Source of the DNA: DASYQV01 sp036005125
GTDB lineage: Bacteria > Acidobacteriota > Vicinamibacteria > Vicinamibacterales > UBA2999
Length of the DNA stretch: 21,728 bases
Direction of reading: 5' to 3'
Assembly: GCA_036005125.1 (NCBI GenBank)
Contig: DASYQV010000267.1
Span: forward strand, 1 to 21,728
Shown here: piece after piece, positions 14,198-20,401 of the stretch
Layout: each line of letters begins with the position of its first letter
How positions within the stretch are numbered: the first letter of the stretch is position 1
Position numbers and translations under genes: made by a program
Notes under the pieces: generated by a model
The model's input: the letters and a program-made list of their open reading frames with translations, nothing else
Database searches by the model: none
What the model was told of the DNA's origin: nothing

Positions 14198-14213
14198 TTT
14201 TGACTTATCAAAA
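14198..14213. promoter_or_regulatory. 16-bp inverted repeat at the operon transcription start, operator candidate
   Basis: TTTTGA (14198-14203), CTTA, TCAAAA (14208-14213): a perfect 6-bp inverted repeat spanning from just after the -10 box to the first base of the ATG. A repressor bound here would block initiation, which fits metal-loaded DtxR/MntR action. Confidence 0.45.
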
Positions 14214-15265
14214 TGGCGTGGCGCCTCTCGCGACGATCGTGGTTACACCTCACCGGGTTGGGCTCGGTCGCCGGGAGTGTGCTCACGGGCGCGCGATTGA
14301 CCGGCCAGGGCACGGAACATCGAACCCAGGTACCCGCCAACCGGCATTCGCAGGTGATGGGAACCGTAGGCCGGGTGCCCACGGACTCGTTCAATCCTAC
14401 GTCGTTCCTTCGAACCTGGAACTTCTCCGACCAGCCGGACGAGCACCGTTCGGCGTTCTACCGCGAAACCCCGCGTCCCGATGGGACGATGTTGCGGGAG
14501 TACCAGCTTCACGCCGTCGACCGCGAAATCGAGATTGCTCCCGGACTGTTCTTTCCTGCGTGGACGTTCAACGGTCAGGTACCCGGGCCTACGATTCGCG
14601 CCACCGAAGGGGACCGGCTGAAGATCACGTTCAGGAATCTCGGCACGCACCCGCACACCCTGCATTTCCATGGCTGGCACCCGCCCGCCATGGACGGTTC
14701 CCTGCCGGAGCAGCAGGTTCAGCCGGGTGAGATCTTCGTCTACGAGTTCGATGCGGATCCGTTCGGACTGCACCTCTATCATTGCCACGCGGTGCCCTTG
14801 AAGCGGCATATCCACAAAGGACTTTACGGAACGTTCATTGTCGATCCGCGTGGCGGCCGTCCTGCGGCCGACGAGCTGGTGATGGTGATGAACGCGTTCG
14901 ACACCAACTTCGACGCGCACAACGAGGTCTACGCCGTGAACACCGTGGCGAACGCCTACACGCACGATCCGATACGTGTCACCGTCGGCCGTCTCGTACG
15001 CATCTACCTCGTCAACATCACCGAATTCGATCTGGTGAACAGCCTGCACCTGCATGGGATGTTCTTCGACGTCTTCCCGACGGGCACGTCGCTGACCCCG
15101 TCGGAGAAGACCGACACTGTGATGCTCTGTCAGGGAGAGCGGACGATCGTCGAAACCACGTTCCGCTATCCCGGCGACTATATGTTCCACGCGCATCAGA
15201 GCGAGTTTGCCGAACTCGGCTGGATGGGCCTCTTCCGTGCCGTGGAGGCGCAGCGTGGCACCTGA
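14213..15265 (+). CDS. Tat-exported two-domain multicopper oxidase
   Basis: 350 residues from ATG 14213. The N-terminus has the twin-arginine motif SRRSWL (6-11) before a hydrophobic stretch, so it is probably folded in the cytoplasm with copper and exported by Tat. Two cupredoxin domains follow. Domain 1 has HTLHFHGWH (148-156) and HCH (190-192), with Cys191 as type-1 copper ligand and His199/His201 nearby. Domain 2 has HLHG (279-282) and HAH (326-328) but no cysteine. This fits a small two-domain MCO with type-1 copper in domain 1, forming the trinuclear centre between subunits. The HFHGWH pattern is unlike copper nitrite reductase. Likely reaction: oxidation of a metal ion such as Fe(II) or Mn(II) by oxygen, inferred from the ZIP and DtxR neighbours. 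The stop overlaps the next start by 11 bp. Confidence 0.88.
   Translation: MAWRLSRRSWLHLTGLGSVAGSVLTGARLTGQGTEHRTQVPANRHSQVMGTVGRVPTDSFNPTSFLRTWNFSDQPDEHRSAFYRETPRPDGTMLREYQLHAVDREIEIAPGLFFPAWTFNGQVPGPTIRATEGDRLKITFRNLGTHPHTLHFHGWHPPAMDGSLPEQQVQPGEIFVYEFDADPFGLHLYHCHAVPLKRHIHKGLYGTFIVDPRGGRPAADELVMVMNAFDTNFDAHNEVYAVNTVANAYTHDPIRVTVGRLVRIYLVNITEFDLVNSLHLHGMFFDVFPTGTSLTPSEKTDTVMLCQGERTIVETTFRYPGDYMFHAHQSEFAELGWMGLFRAVEAQRGT
15244..15248 (+). promoter_or_regulatory. Ribosome binding site deciding the ZIP start
   Basis: GGAGG ends 6 nt before GTG 15255, which overlaps the oxidase stop (15263-15265). This favours 15255 over an earlier in-frame start at 15207. A second GAGGAGG-rich stretch at 15338-15346 lies inside the frame, before possible CTG/TTG/GTG codons, so a later start cannot be excluded. 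Confidence 0.55.
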
Positions 15266-16541
15266 GTCAACGCCCGTACATGGGCCGGTTCTTCAGACCC
15301 CGCATGACTCCGCATCGAGAGATGCGGCCTACGTAGCCGAGGAGGAAGGCCTGTCGCGGTTGTTGGTGGTGCTGCCGCTCGCACTGCTCGCCGGCCTGCT
15401 CGCGATCATCGTGTGGTGGGGACCCACGAGCGTGTTGCGCGGCGACAACTATCCGCCCGTCGAGCGTCTCACCTTTCAACGGGTCACGTTGGAGCCGGAC
15501 GGCATCGTGGCCACCATCCTCAACGACGGTCCCGATCAAGTGACCATCGCGCAGGTGCAGGTCGATGACGCGTACTGGACGTTCACGGCCGACGAGGGCC
15601 AGGTTCTCAGGCATCTCGGACGCACGAGGCTGCGGATTCCGTATCCGTGGGTCAAAGGAGAGGCGCACAAAGTCAAGGTGGTGACCTCCACCGGCGTGAC
15701 GTTCGAGCACAACATTCCCGTCGCCGTCGAAACGCCGCGCCCGAGTGCGCGCTTCCTCGGCGTGTTCACGTTGATTGGCCTTTACGTCGGCGTCATTCCG
15801 GTCCTGATTGGTTTGCTGTGGTATCCGTTCCTGACGCGGCTCTCGTCCCGAGCCATGGACTTCCTTCTGGCCCTGACCGTCGGTCTGCTGGCGTTCCTGT
15901 TCGTCGACGGGTCGCACGACGGAATCGAATCGGCGGGGAAGCTGCCGGAATCCTTCCAGGGAGCGGTGTTGTTCGTGCTGGCCGCGGTCGGCGCATATCT
16001 GCTGCTCGAGACCGTCGGTTCGTGGTTGAAGGCGCGCCGACGTTCAACGTCGCTCGCGGCGGATCGCTCGGCCGACGGTGTTGGCGGGGTGCTGGCGCTG
16101 CTCGTCGCCATCGGCATCGGGCTCCATAACTTCGGCGAAGGTCTCGCGATTGGGTCAGCGTTTGCGCTCGGTGAAGCAGCCCTCGGCACGCTGCTGATCG
16201 TTGGATTCACGCTCCACAACACAACCGAGGGCCTGGCGATTATTGCGCCTCTCGCGAAGGAACGGCGCCGGGTGCCGATTACCAATCTGGTCCGCCTGGG
16301 TCTCATCGGCGGGGTCCCGACGATTGCCGGCGCCTGGCTGGGCGGCTTCATCTACTCGCGGGTCTGGTCGGTACTGTTCCTTGCGCTCGGTGTGGGCGCC
16401 ATCGCGCAGGTCATCGTTCAGATTGTTCGGCAGATGGCCGGTGGTCAACCGGTTGCTGCCACCTTGTCGCGCGGTTCGGTGCTTGCAGGTCTCGTTGCCG
16501 GTTTTGCGGTGATGTACGTCACGGGGATGTTGGTCGGATGA
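15255..16541 (+). CDS. ZIP-family metal permease with an N-terminal soluble domain
   Basis: 428 residues from GTG 15255. A first membrane helix (about 34-54) is followed by a soluble segment (about 60-165) that looks like a small beta domain, then about seven further helices. The two ZIP signature helices carry HNFGEG (291-296) and HNTTEG (321-326), the metal-binding site of ZIP importers of zinc, iron or manganese. The soluble insertion before the core is not usual for bacterial ZIP proteins and may dock the oxidase or cupredoxin. It is translationally coupled to the oxidase upstream (11-bp overlap) and to the cupredoxin downstream (ATGA). Residues 19-27 are encoded by a 26-bp hairpin repeat also found at 20273, so either the start lies later or the N-terminus tolerates an inserted repeat. 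Confidence 0.85.
   Translation: MAPESTPVHGPVLQTPHDSASRDAAYVAEEEGLSRLLVVLPLALLAGLLAIIVWWGPTSVLRGDNYPPVERLTFQRVTLEPDGIVATILNDGPDQVTIAQVQVDDAYWTFTADEGQVLRHLGRTRLRIPYPWVKGEAHKVKVVTSTGVTFEHNIPVAVETPRPSARFLGVFTLIGLYVGVIPVLIGLLWYPFLTRLSSRAMDFLLALTVGLLAFLFVDGSHDGIESAGKLPESFQGAVLFVLAAVGAYLLLETVGSWLKARRRSTSLAADRSADGVGGVLALLVAIGIGLHNFGEGLAIGSAFALGEAALGTLLIVGFTLHNTTEGLAIIAPLAKERRRVPITNLVRLGLIGGVPTIAGAWLGGFIYSRVWSVLFLALGVGAIAQVIVQIVRQMAGGQPVAATLSRGSVLAGLVAGFAVMYVTGMLVG
15310..15335. repeat. 26-bp hairpin element, copy 1 (inside the ZIP frame)
   Basis: Stem CCGCATC (15310-15316), loop GAGA, stem GATGCGG (15321-15327), then CCTACGTA (15328-15335). It matches the inverted copy at 20273-20298 in 23 of 26 positions; only loop bases differ. 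It lies between the end of the oxidase gene and the first membrane helix of the permease. Confidence 0.75.
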
Positions 16542-16939
16542 GCATCTTGGGTCGGAACGTATCAGTCAAAGCGGTCGCAGCGCTCGCGTGCGCCATGATT
16601 GCGGTGGCGGGGCTGTTGCCGGTCAGAACGAAGGCTCGTCCACGCGAGGTGGTCCTCGTCGCGAAGGACATGGCCTTTTACATGTCGGGAACCAACGTCG
16701 CCAATCCCGAGATCACGGTACGTCCGGGCGAGTCGATTCGTGTCGTGCTGAAGAATGAGGACCGCGGCATGGCGCACGACTTCTCGGTGCCGGCCGTCAA
16801 GGCGGCGACCGATTCGCTCACCTGGAACCAGAAGGGCGAGGTGACGTTCGAGGCGCCGGAGAAGCCGGGCACCTATGAGTACGTCTGCCGACCGCACGTC
16901 CTGATGATGAAAGGCGCCCTGAAGGTTATTCGTGATTAG
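16538..16939 (+). CDS. Cupredoxin (type-1 copper protein), exported
   Basis: 133 residues from ATG 16538, overlapping the ZIP stop as ATGA. A signal peptide or single membrane anchor covers about residues 10-28. The mature part is one plastocyanin/azurin-like domain with type-1 copper ligands His80 (MAHDF), Cys117, His120 and Met123 or Met124 in YVCRPHVLMMKG. It is expected to carry electrons outside the cytoplasmic membrane, plausibly taking them from or passing them to the two-domain oxidase. It is the last gene of the putative metal-uptake operon. The final residues IRD and the TAG stop are encoded by the start of a heptad repeat array, so the original C-terminus may have been altered slightly. 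Confidence 0.87.
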   Translation: MSILGRNVSVKAVAALACAMIAVAGLLPVRTKARPREVVLVAKDMAFYMSGTNVANPEITVRPGESIRVVLKNEDRGMAHDFSVPAVKAATDSLTWNQKGEVTFEAPEKPGTYEYVCRPHVLMMKGALKVIRD

Positions 16940-17030
16940 CGATTCGTGCTATTTATGATTTGTGAATTCTGATTCGTGATTGAACCTCGACCTCGAACCG
17001 GGTCACAAATCGCAAATCACAAATCGCAAA
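16928..17030. repeat. Heptad array with inverted arms after the cupredoxin gene
   Basis: Left arm: ATTCGTG, ATTAGCG, ATTCGTG, a degenerate stretch, ATTTGTG, AATTCTG, ATTCGTG (16928-16978). Centre of 24 bp with two CCTCGA copies. Right arm: TCACAAA, TCGCAAA, TCACAAA, TCGCAAA (17003-17030), in inverted orientation. The cupredoxin TAG (16937-16939) is inside the left arm and the A of the next ATG (17030) is the last base of the right arm. Confidence 0.87.
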
Positions 17031-17446
17031 TGGAATTCGATCCCTCCGGTTGGTCGGGCGAGGGCACGTTCACCGCCGCCCTTGTCGAGCAGCTGAAGAC
17101 CTTCGACTCGATTGACCTCGTGCGCGTCGAGGATGCGCCTTCCTCACGAACCGACGCCGATTACAACTTCATCTCCAACGAAGTCTACGTGCGCTTCCGC
17201 CGGGTGTCGAGTGTCGAGGCGGGACGCTGGCTCGGGGTCGTTCCTGTCCGGCGCACGGTGTGGAAGCCCGTCATGACGCTTGGCGATCTCGAATCGCGAC
17301 TCGCCGCGCTCGCCGACGTGGGCGCGCCCGACTACGCGGACGAGGGCATGCTGCAGTACCTCAGGACCGAGCGGATCATTCCGCCCTACCAGACTCGCGG
17401 ATACAAGATTGTGGAGCTTGTCAGGATTTACCATTTGATCAGTTGA
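17030..17446 (+). CDS. Unrecognised 138-residue soluble protein
   Basis: From ATG 17030, directly at the end of a heptad array; a longer frame starting at 16976 would translate the repeat and is unlikely. There is no signal peptide or membrane helix. It begins MEFDPSGWSGEGTF, has an ordered mix of strands and helices (DYNFISNEVYVRFRR, VRRTVWKPVMTLGDLESRLAAL) and ends KIVELVRIYHLIS. I do not recognise a family. Even codon use and the amphipathic pattern suggest a real protein. It is flanked on both sides by intergenic arrays, with its stop (17444-17446) touching the following one. Function unknown. Confidence 0.65.
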   Translation: MEFDPSGWSGEGTFTAALVEQLKTFDSIDLVRVEDAPSSRTDADYNFISNEVYVRFRRVSSVEAGRWLGVVPVRRTVWKPVMTLGDLESRLAALADVGAPDYADEGMLQYLRTERIIPPYQTRGYKIVELVRIYHLIS

Positions 17447-17648
17447 GATTTCAGATTTGTCCATCGGATGTGGCCATCGAGTCATTGATTCATCTAATTG
17501 ATCATTTGTTCATTGCCGTTCATCGCCGACTGGTCGGTGCACCTGATCAGTTGGACAGATGGGCTCTGCGATGATCAGATGATCAAACGACGAAGTCGCC
17601 GATGATCCGATGATGCGATGAAACAATCGATGATCAAATCTGAAATCT
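17446..17648. repeat. GATGATC-word array bounded by a perfect 14-bp inverted repeat
   Basis: AGATTTCAGATTTG (17446-17459) and its exact reverse complement CAAATCTGAAATCT (17635-17648) bound about 200 bp. The left half is rich in TTCAT and TTGATCATT words, the right half in CGATGAT and GATGATC words, so the halves are loosely inverted. The region lies between a plus-strand gene and a convergent minus-strand gene. No ORF is evident in 17447-17674. Confidence 0.78.
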
Positions 17649-17674
17649 GAGATGAGCAAATTCATCCAGCCCCA

Positions 17675-18103
17675 TCACCGCTCGAGCCACGGCGTCAGCG
17701 CCTCCAGCAGGAACGCGAGCACGTCCTCGTCGGTGATCGACTGCGGCGGCGCGCCGGGTGTGATCGCGCGTTCGTTGGTGATCGTTCGCGACCCGCGTTC
17801 GTAGCTGATCCGCGCCATCACCTCGGGCGGGTCGACCGTCGTGTCCAGCGCGAGGTCGATGAAGTCGTCGCGCCCACGATCCGGTACCAGCCGGAGACCT
17901 CCGCCCGGTGTATTGACGGTGAACCCGTACCCCTCCGCCTTGAGCGCCGTGACGAGCATTCGTGCGACCGGCGTCGCGACCTCCGCGAGAAACGTGTCGT
18001 AGGCGCGCTCGGTGTCCGCCGCGCGTTGGCGTCGTGCCTGCGCGCCTTTGCGCGCGCGGTCGATCGCCATCAGCAGCCGCTTCCGCACGTGTGACACCTC
18101 CAC
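17675..18103 (-). CDS. Unrecognised 142-residue protein downstream of the CoA-transferase
   Basis: GTG start at 18101-18103 with GGAGG (18113 to 18109) 5 nt upstream, which decides the start. The N-terminal third is a basic helix (VRKRLLMAIDRARKGAQARRQ) likely to form a coiled or amphipathic helix. The rest is a compact alpha/beta segment (GGLRLVPDRGRDDFIDLAL, EVMARISYERG, ITDEDVLAFLLEALTPWLER). There is no signal or membrane segment. It starts 13 bp after the CoA-transferase stop, so the two are probably one transcript. I do not recognise a family. Alanine/arginine-rich composition could suggest nucleic-acid or ribosome association, but this is speculative. Confidence 0.7.
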   Translation of the reverse strand: MEVSHVRKRLLMAIDRARKGAQARRQRAADTERAYDTFLAEVATPVARMLVTALKAEGYGFTVNTPGGGLRLVPDRGRDDFIDLALDTTVDPPEVMARISYERGSRTITNERAITPGAPPQSITDEDVLAFLLEALTPWLER

Positions 18104-18116
18104 GCCGTCCTCCGCG

Positions 18117-19319
18117 TCAGATCACTTCGTCGCGCCGGAGCTGCTCGAGGTCGCAATCGTTGAAGCCGAGCTCGCGGCGCAGTATCGAATCGGTATGCTG
18201 ACCGAGCGTCGGCGGGGCGGTCCGCACGCTTCCCGGTGTGTCCGACATTTTGATCGGGACACCCATGACGCGAATCGATCCCGCGCGTGCGTGCTCCACC
18301 GTTTCGATCATCGCGCGAGCCTGGAGGTGCGGATCGGTCAGCACTTCGCCCAGATCGCGCACCGAGCCGCAGGGGATGCCGGCCGCCGTCAGCGCGTCGA
18401 TCCACTCGGCGCGCGTGCGGCCGCGAAGGGCATCCGCAATGAGCGGCCGCAGCGTGTCGTAGTGAGTAACCCGGCTGGCATTCGTCGCGAACCGCGGATC
18501 GACTGCGAGCCCATCGAGACCGACCGCCCCGCAGAAGCGGCGATACTGCTCATCGGTGCCGACCGCCACGACGAAGTCTCCATCCGAAGCCGTGAACGTT
18601 TCGTAGGGGACGATCAGAGGATGACGATTGCCGAGACGCCTGGGCACTTCGCCCGTCGCGAAGAAGATGCCGGCCTGGTAGCTGAGCAGCGCCGCGACGC
18701 CGTCGAGCATGCCGATGTCGATGTTCTGCCCGCGGCCCGTACGCTGGCGTGCATAGAGCGCCAGCGTGATGCCTTGGGCTGCTAGCAGACCCGCGACGAG
18801 ATCTCCGATCGCCACGCCAAGCCGGAACGGCGGCCCATCGGCGGCGCCGGTGACACTCATCAATCCGCCCTCAGCCTGCACGACCGCGTCGTAGCCTGGC
18901 AGGTCGCGCTTGGGTCCGACCTGCCCGAAGCCCGAGATGGAACAGTACACGAGCGACGGGTGCCGCGACGCGAGCGCGGGGTAGTCGAGTCCCTGTCGCT
19001 CGAGCGTGCCGGGCCGGAAGTTCTCGACCAGGACATCGGACCTCGCGATCAGCCGATCGAGAATCGCGCGACCCGCCGGCTGCTTGAAGTCGAGCGTCAC
19101 ACTCTCCTTGTTCCGGTTGACGCTGAGGAAGTACGAGCTCTCGCCGTTCAGGAACGGCGGCCCCCACGCGCGCGTATCGTCGCCTTTGCCTGGCTGTTCG
19201 ATCTTGATGACGCGCGCGCCCATATCCGCGAGCAGCATCGTGCAGTACGGGCCCGCGAGGACACGGGTGAGGTCGAGTACGGTGACGCCGGTCAATGGTC
19301 CCTGAGCAGGTTCGGACAT
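18117..19319 (-). CDS. CaiB/BaiF family (class III) CoA-transferase
   Basis: 400 residues, ATG 19317-19319. Family features: VTVLDLTRVLAGPYCTMLLADMGARVIKIE (N-terminal CoA-binding Rossmann part), NKESVTLDF, VLVENFRPGTL, and the catalytic Asp144 in PGYDAVVQAEGG, which forms the acyl anhydride. It moves CoA between carboxylic acids in the cytoplasm without free hydrolysis. The donor and acceptor are not predictable; relatives use oxalate, carnitine, mesaconate, glutarate or benzylsuccinate. No dehydrogenase or ligase lies beside it to narrow this. It is divergent from the formylglycine-enzyme-like gene. A TTCACG/TAGAAT promoter lies 9 nt from the ATG. Confidence 0.93.
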   Translation of the reverse strand: MSEPAQGPLTGVTVLDLTRVLAGPYCTMLLADMGARVIKIEQPGKGDDTRAWGPPFLNGESSYFLSVNRNKESVTLDFKQPAGRAILDRLIARSDVLVENFRPGTLERQGLDYPALASRHPSLVYCSISGFGQVGPKRDLPGYDAVVQAEGGLMSVTGAADGPPFRLGVAIGDLVAGLLAAQGITLALYARQRTGRGQNIDIGMLDGVAALLSYQAGIFFATGEVPRRLGNRHPLIVPYETFTASDGDFVVAVGTDEQYRRFCGAVGLDGLAVDPRFATNASRVTHYDTLRPLIADALRGRTRAEWIDALTAAGIPCGSVRDLGEVLTDPHLQARAMIETVEHARAGSIRVMGVPIKMSDTPGSVRTAPPTLGQHTDSILRRELGFNDCDLEQLRRDEVI

Positions 19320-19328
19320 CGCGCGATG

Positions 19329-19356
19329 ATTCTAGTCGGTATGGTCGAGCCGTGAA
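19329..19356 (-). promoter_or_regulatory. Promoter of the CoA-transferase gene
   Basis: Minus strand: TTCACG (19356 to 19351), 16-bp spacer, TAGAAT (19334 to 19329). The -10 ends 9 nt before the ATG, so the leader would be only a few bases. Confidence 0.5.
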
Positions 19357-19421
19357 GCCTCTGACATCGAAGCCCGGGATTTCATCGACTCGACCGCCCT
19401 AGCGCGGCCAGGTGTTCGCGC

Positions 19422-19450
19422 TTCATGATGCTCCGAATTGCTCCTATACT
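19422..19450 (+). promoter_or_regulatory. Promoter of the formylglycine-enzyme-like gene
   Basis: TTCATG (19422-19427), 17-bp spacer, TATACT (19445-19450), 15 nt before the ATG at 19466. The -10 lies inside the longer open frame starting at 19412, which argues for the shorter start. Confidence 0.5.
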
Positions 19451-19465
19451 GAACGCATCTTGGAG

Positions 19466-20254
19466 ATGAGCGACGCGGTCTACCCGCAGGTCGCCCGGAT
19501 TCCGTCCGGAGAATTCACGATGGGATCCGAGGAAGGTGAAGAGGACGAGCGTCCCGCGCATCGAGTGTACCTGGACGAATTCTGCATCGGCATCTACCCG
19601 GTGACCAACGATCATTACTCCGCCTTCATCCGCGATACCAATCACCGCCTCCCCGCCGTCAGACAACTCCCACGGATCGTATCGCCCGATCAGGAACGCG
19701 TGTTTCGTGAGCTGTCCACGCCGTATGTCTGGCGCGCAGGCGCGCCGCCGCGCGACCGCGGGCAGCATCCGGTCACGCTCGTGACGATCGACGATGCGCT
19801 GGCGTATTGCACGTGGCTGGCGCGGAATACCGGGCTGCCGGTCCGCCTCCCCACCGAGGCGGAGTGGGAACGGGCCGCGCGCGGCGGCAACGACGGGACG
19901 CGCTACCCCTGGGGCGACGACATCGACCCGACCCGTGCCAATTACCTCTCCGACCCCGATCAGAAGCAGTTACGCGGCACGATGCCGGTGGGCTCGTTTG
20001 CGGCGAATTCGTACAATGTCTTCGACGCGATCGGCAACGTCTGGGAATGGGTGTCGGACTGGTACCAACCGGACGTTTACACCGATCGGCTCCGTCACAA
20101 CCCGACCGGTGCCGACGCGGGCACCCTCCGGGTCGTGCGCGGGGGCGCCTGGGTCGTTCACGATCCGTATCTGCTTCGGTCCAGCTATCGCCATAAGGTG
20201 CCGCCGGACACGTACGCTTACAGCATCGGATTCCGGATCGCGTATTCGACGTAG
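19466..20254 (+). CDS. Formylglycine-generating-enzyme (SUMF1) fold protein without catalytic cysteines
   Basis: 262 residues from ATG 19466, chosen because a promoter -10 (TATACT) overlaps the longer frame; GGAG directly abuts the ATG. FGE-sulfatase fold markers occur in order: ARIPSGEFTMGS, PVTNDHYSAFI, VTIDDALAYCTWL, RLPTEAEWERAARGG, YPWGDD, IGNVWEWVSDWY, RVVRGGAWV, IGFRIA. In true formylglycine-generating enzymes two cysteines follow the RGGS motif. Here that segment reads VVHDPYLLRSSYR and has none, so copper-dependent formylglycine formation is not expected. Other family members act in hydroxylation, C-S bond formation or as protein-binding domains, so the role is open. No sulfatase is encoded nearby, and there is no signal peptide. 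Confidence 0.88.
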   Translation: MSDAVYPQVARIPSGEFTMGSEEGEEDERPAHRVYLDEFCIGIYPVTNDHYSAFIRDTNHRLPAVRQLPRIVSPDQERVFRELSTPYVWRAGAPPRDRGQHPVTLVTIDDALAYCTWLARNTGLPVRLPTEAEWERAARGGNDGTRYPWGDDIDPTRANYLSDPDQKQLRGTMPVGSFAANSYNVFDAIGNVWEWVSDWYQPDVYTDRLRHNPTGADAGTLRVVRGGAWVVHDPYLLRSSYRHKVPPDTYAYSIGFRIAYST

Positions 20255-20272
20255 ACGACGCCCACGCCTGCG

Positions 20273-20298
20273 TACGTAGGCCGCATCTTCAGATGCGG
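20273..20298. repeat. 26-bp hairpin element, copy 2
   Basis: TACGTAGG (20273-20280), stem CCGCATC (20281-20287), loop TTCA, stem GATGCGG (20292-20298). It is the reverse-complement version of the copy at 15310-15335, matching 23 of 26 bases with all differences in the loop. The half-word GATGCGGCC occurs at its end (20292-20300) and again at 20324-20332. Confidence 0.75.
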
Positions 20299-20340
20299 CC
20301 CAGCGTGGACCGGGTGTGGTGCCGATGCGGCCCTCCGCCC

Positions 20341-20346
20341 TAGAAT
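20341..20346 (+). promoter_or_regulatory. Candidate -10 box TAGAAT of the SIMPL gene
   Basis: TAGAAT here matches the -10 words in front of queC and the CoA-transferase. It would place the transcript start near 20353, after the ATG at 20345, supporting the later TTG start at 20402. The -35 is poor. Confidence 0.4.
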
Positions 20347-20401
20347 GGGACTCTCGCGTCCAATAGGTCAGGCCCTTCAGCGCCTTGTCGAGGACACTCT
20401 T

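Noticed and set aside
14213..15265. Copper nitrite reductase (NirK)
   Set aside because: The HFHGWH and HLHG motifs and the HAH in domain 2 are of oxidase type, and the ZIP/DtxR context does not suggest denitrification.
16976..17029. N-terminal extension of the 17030 protein
   Set aside because: It would translate the heptad array (QIANHKSQ-like), which is repeat DNA rather than conserved coding sequence.
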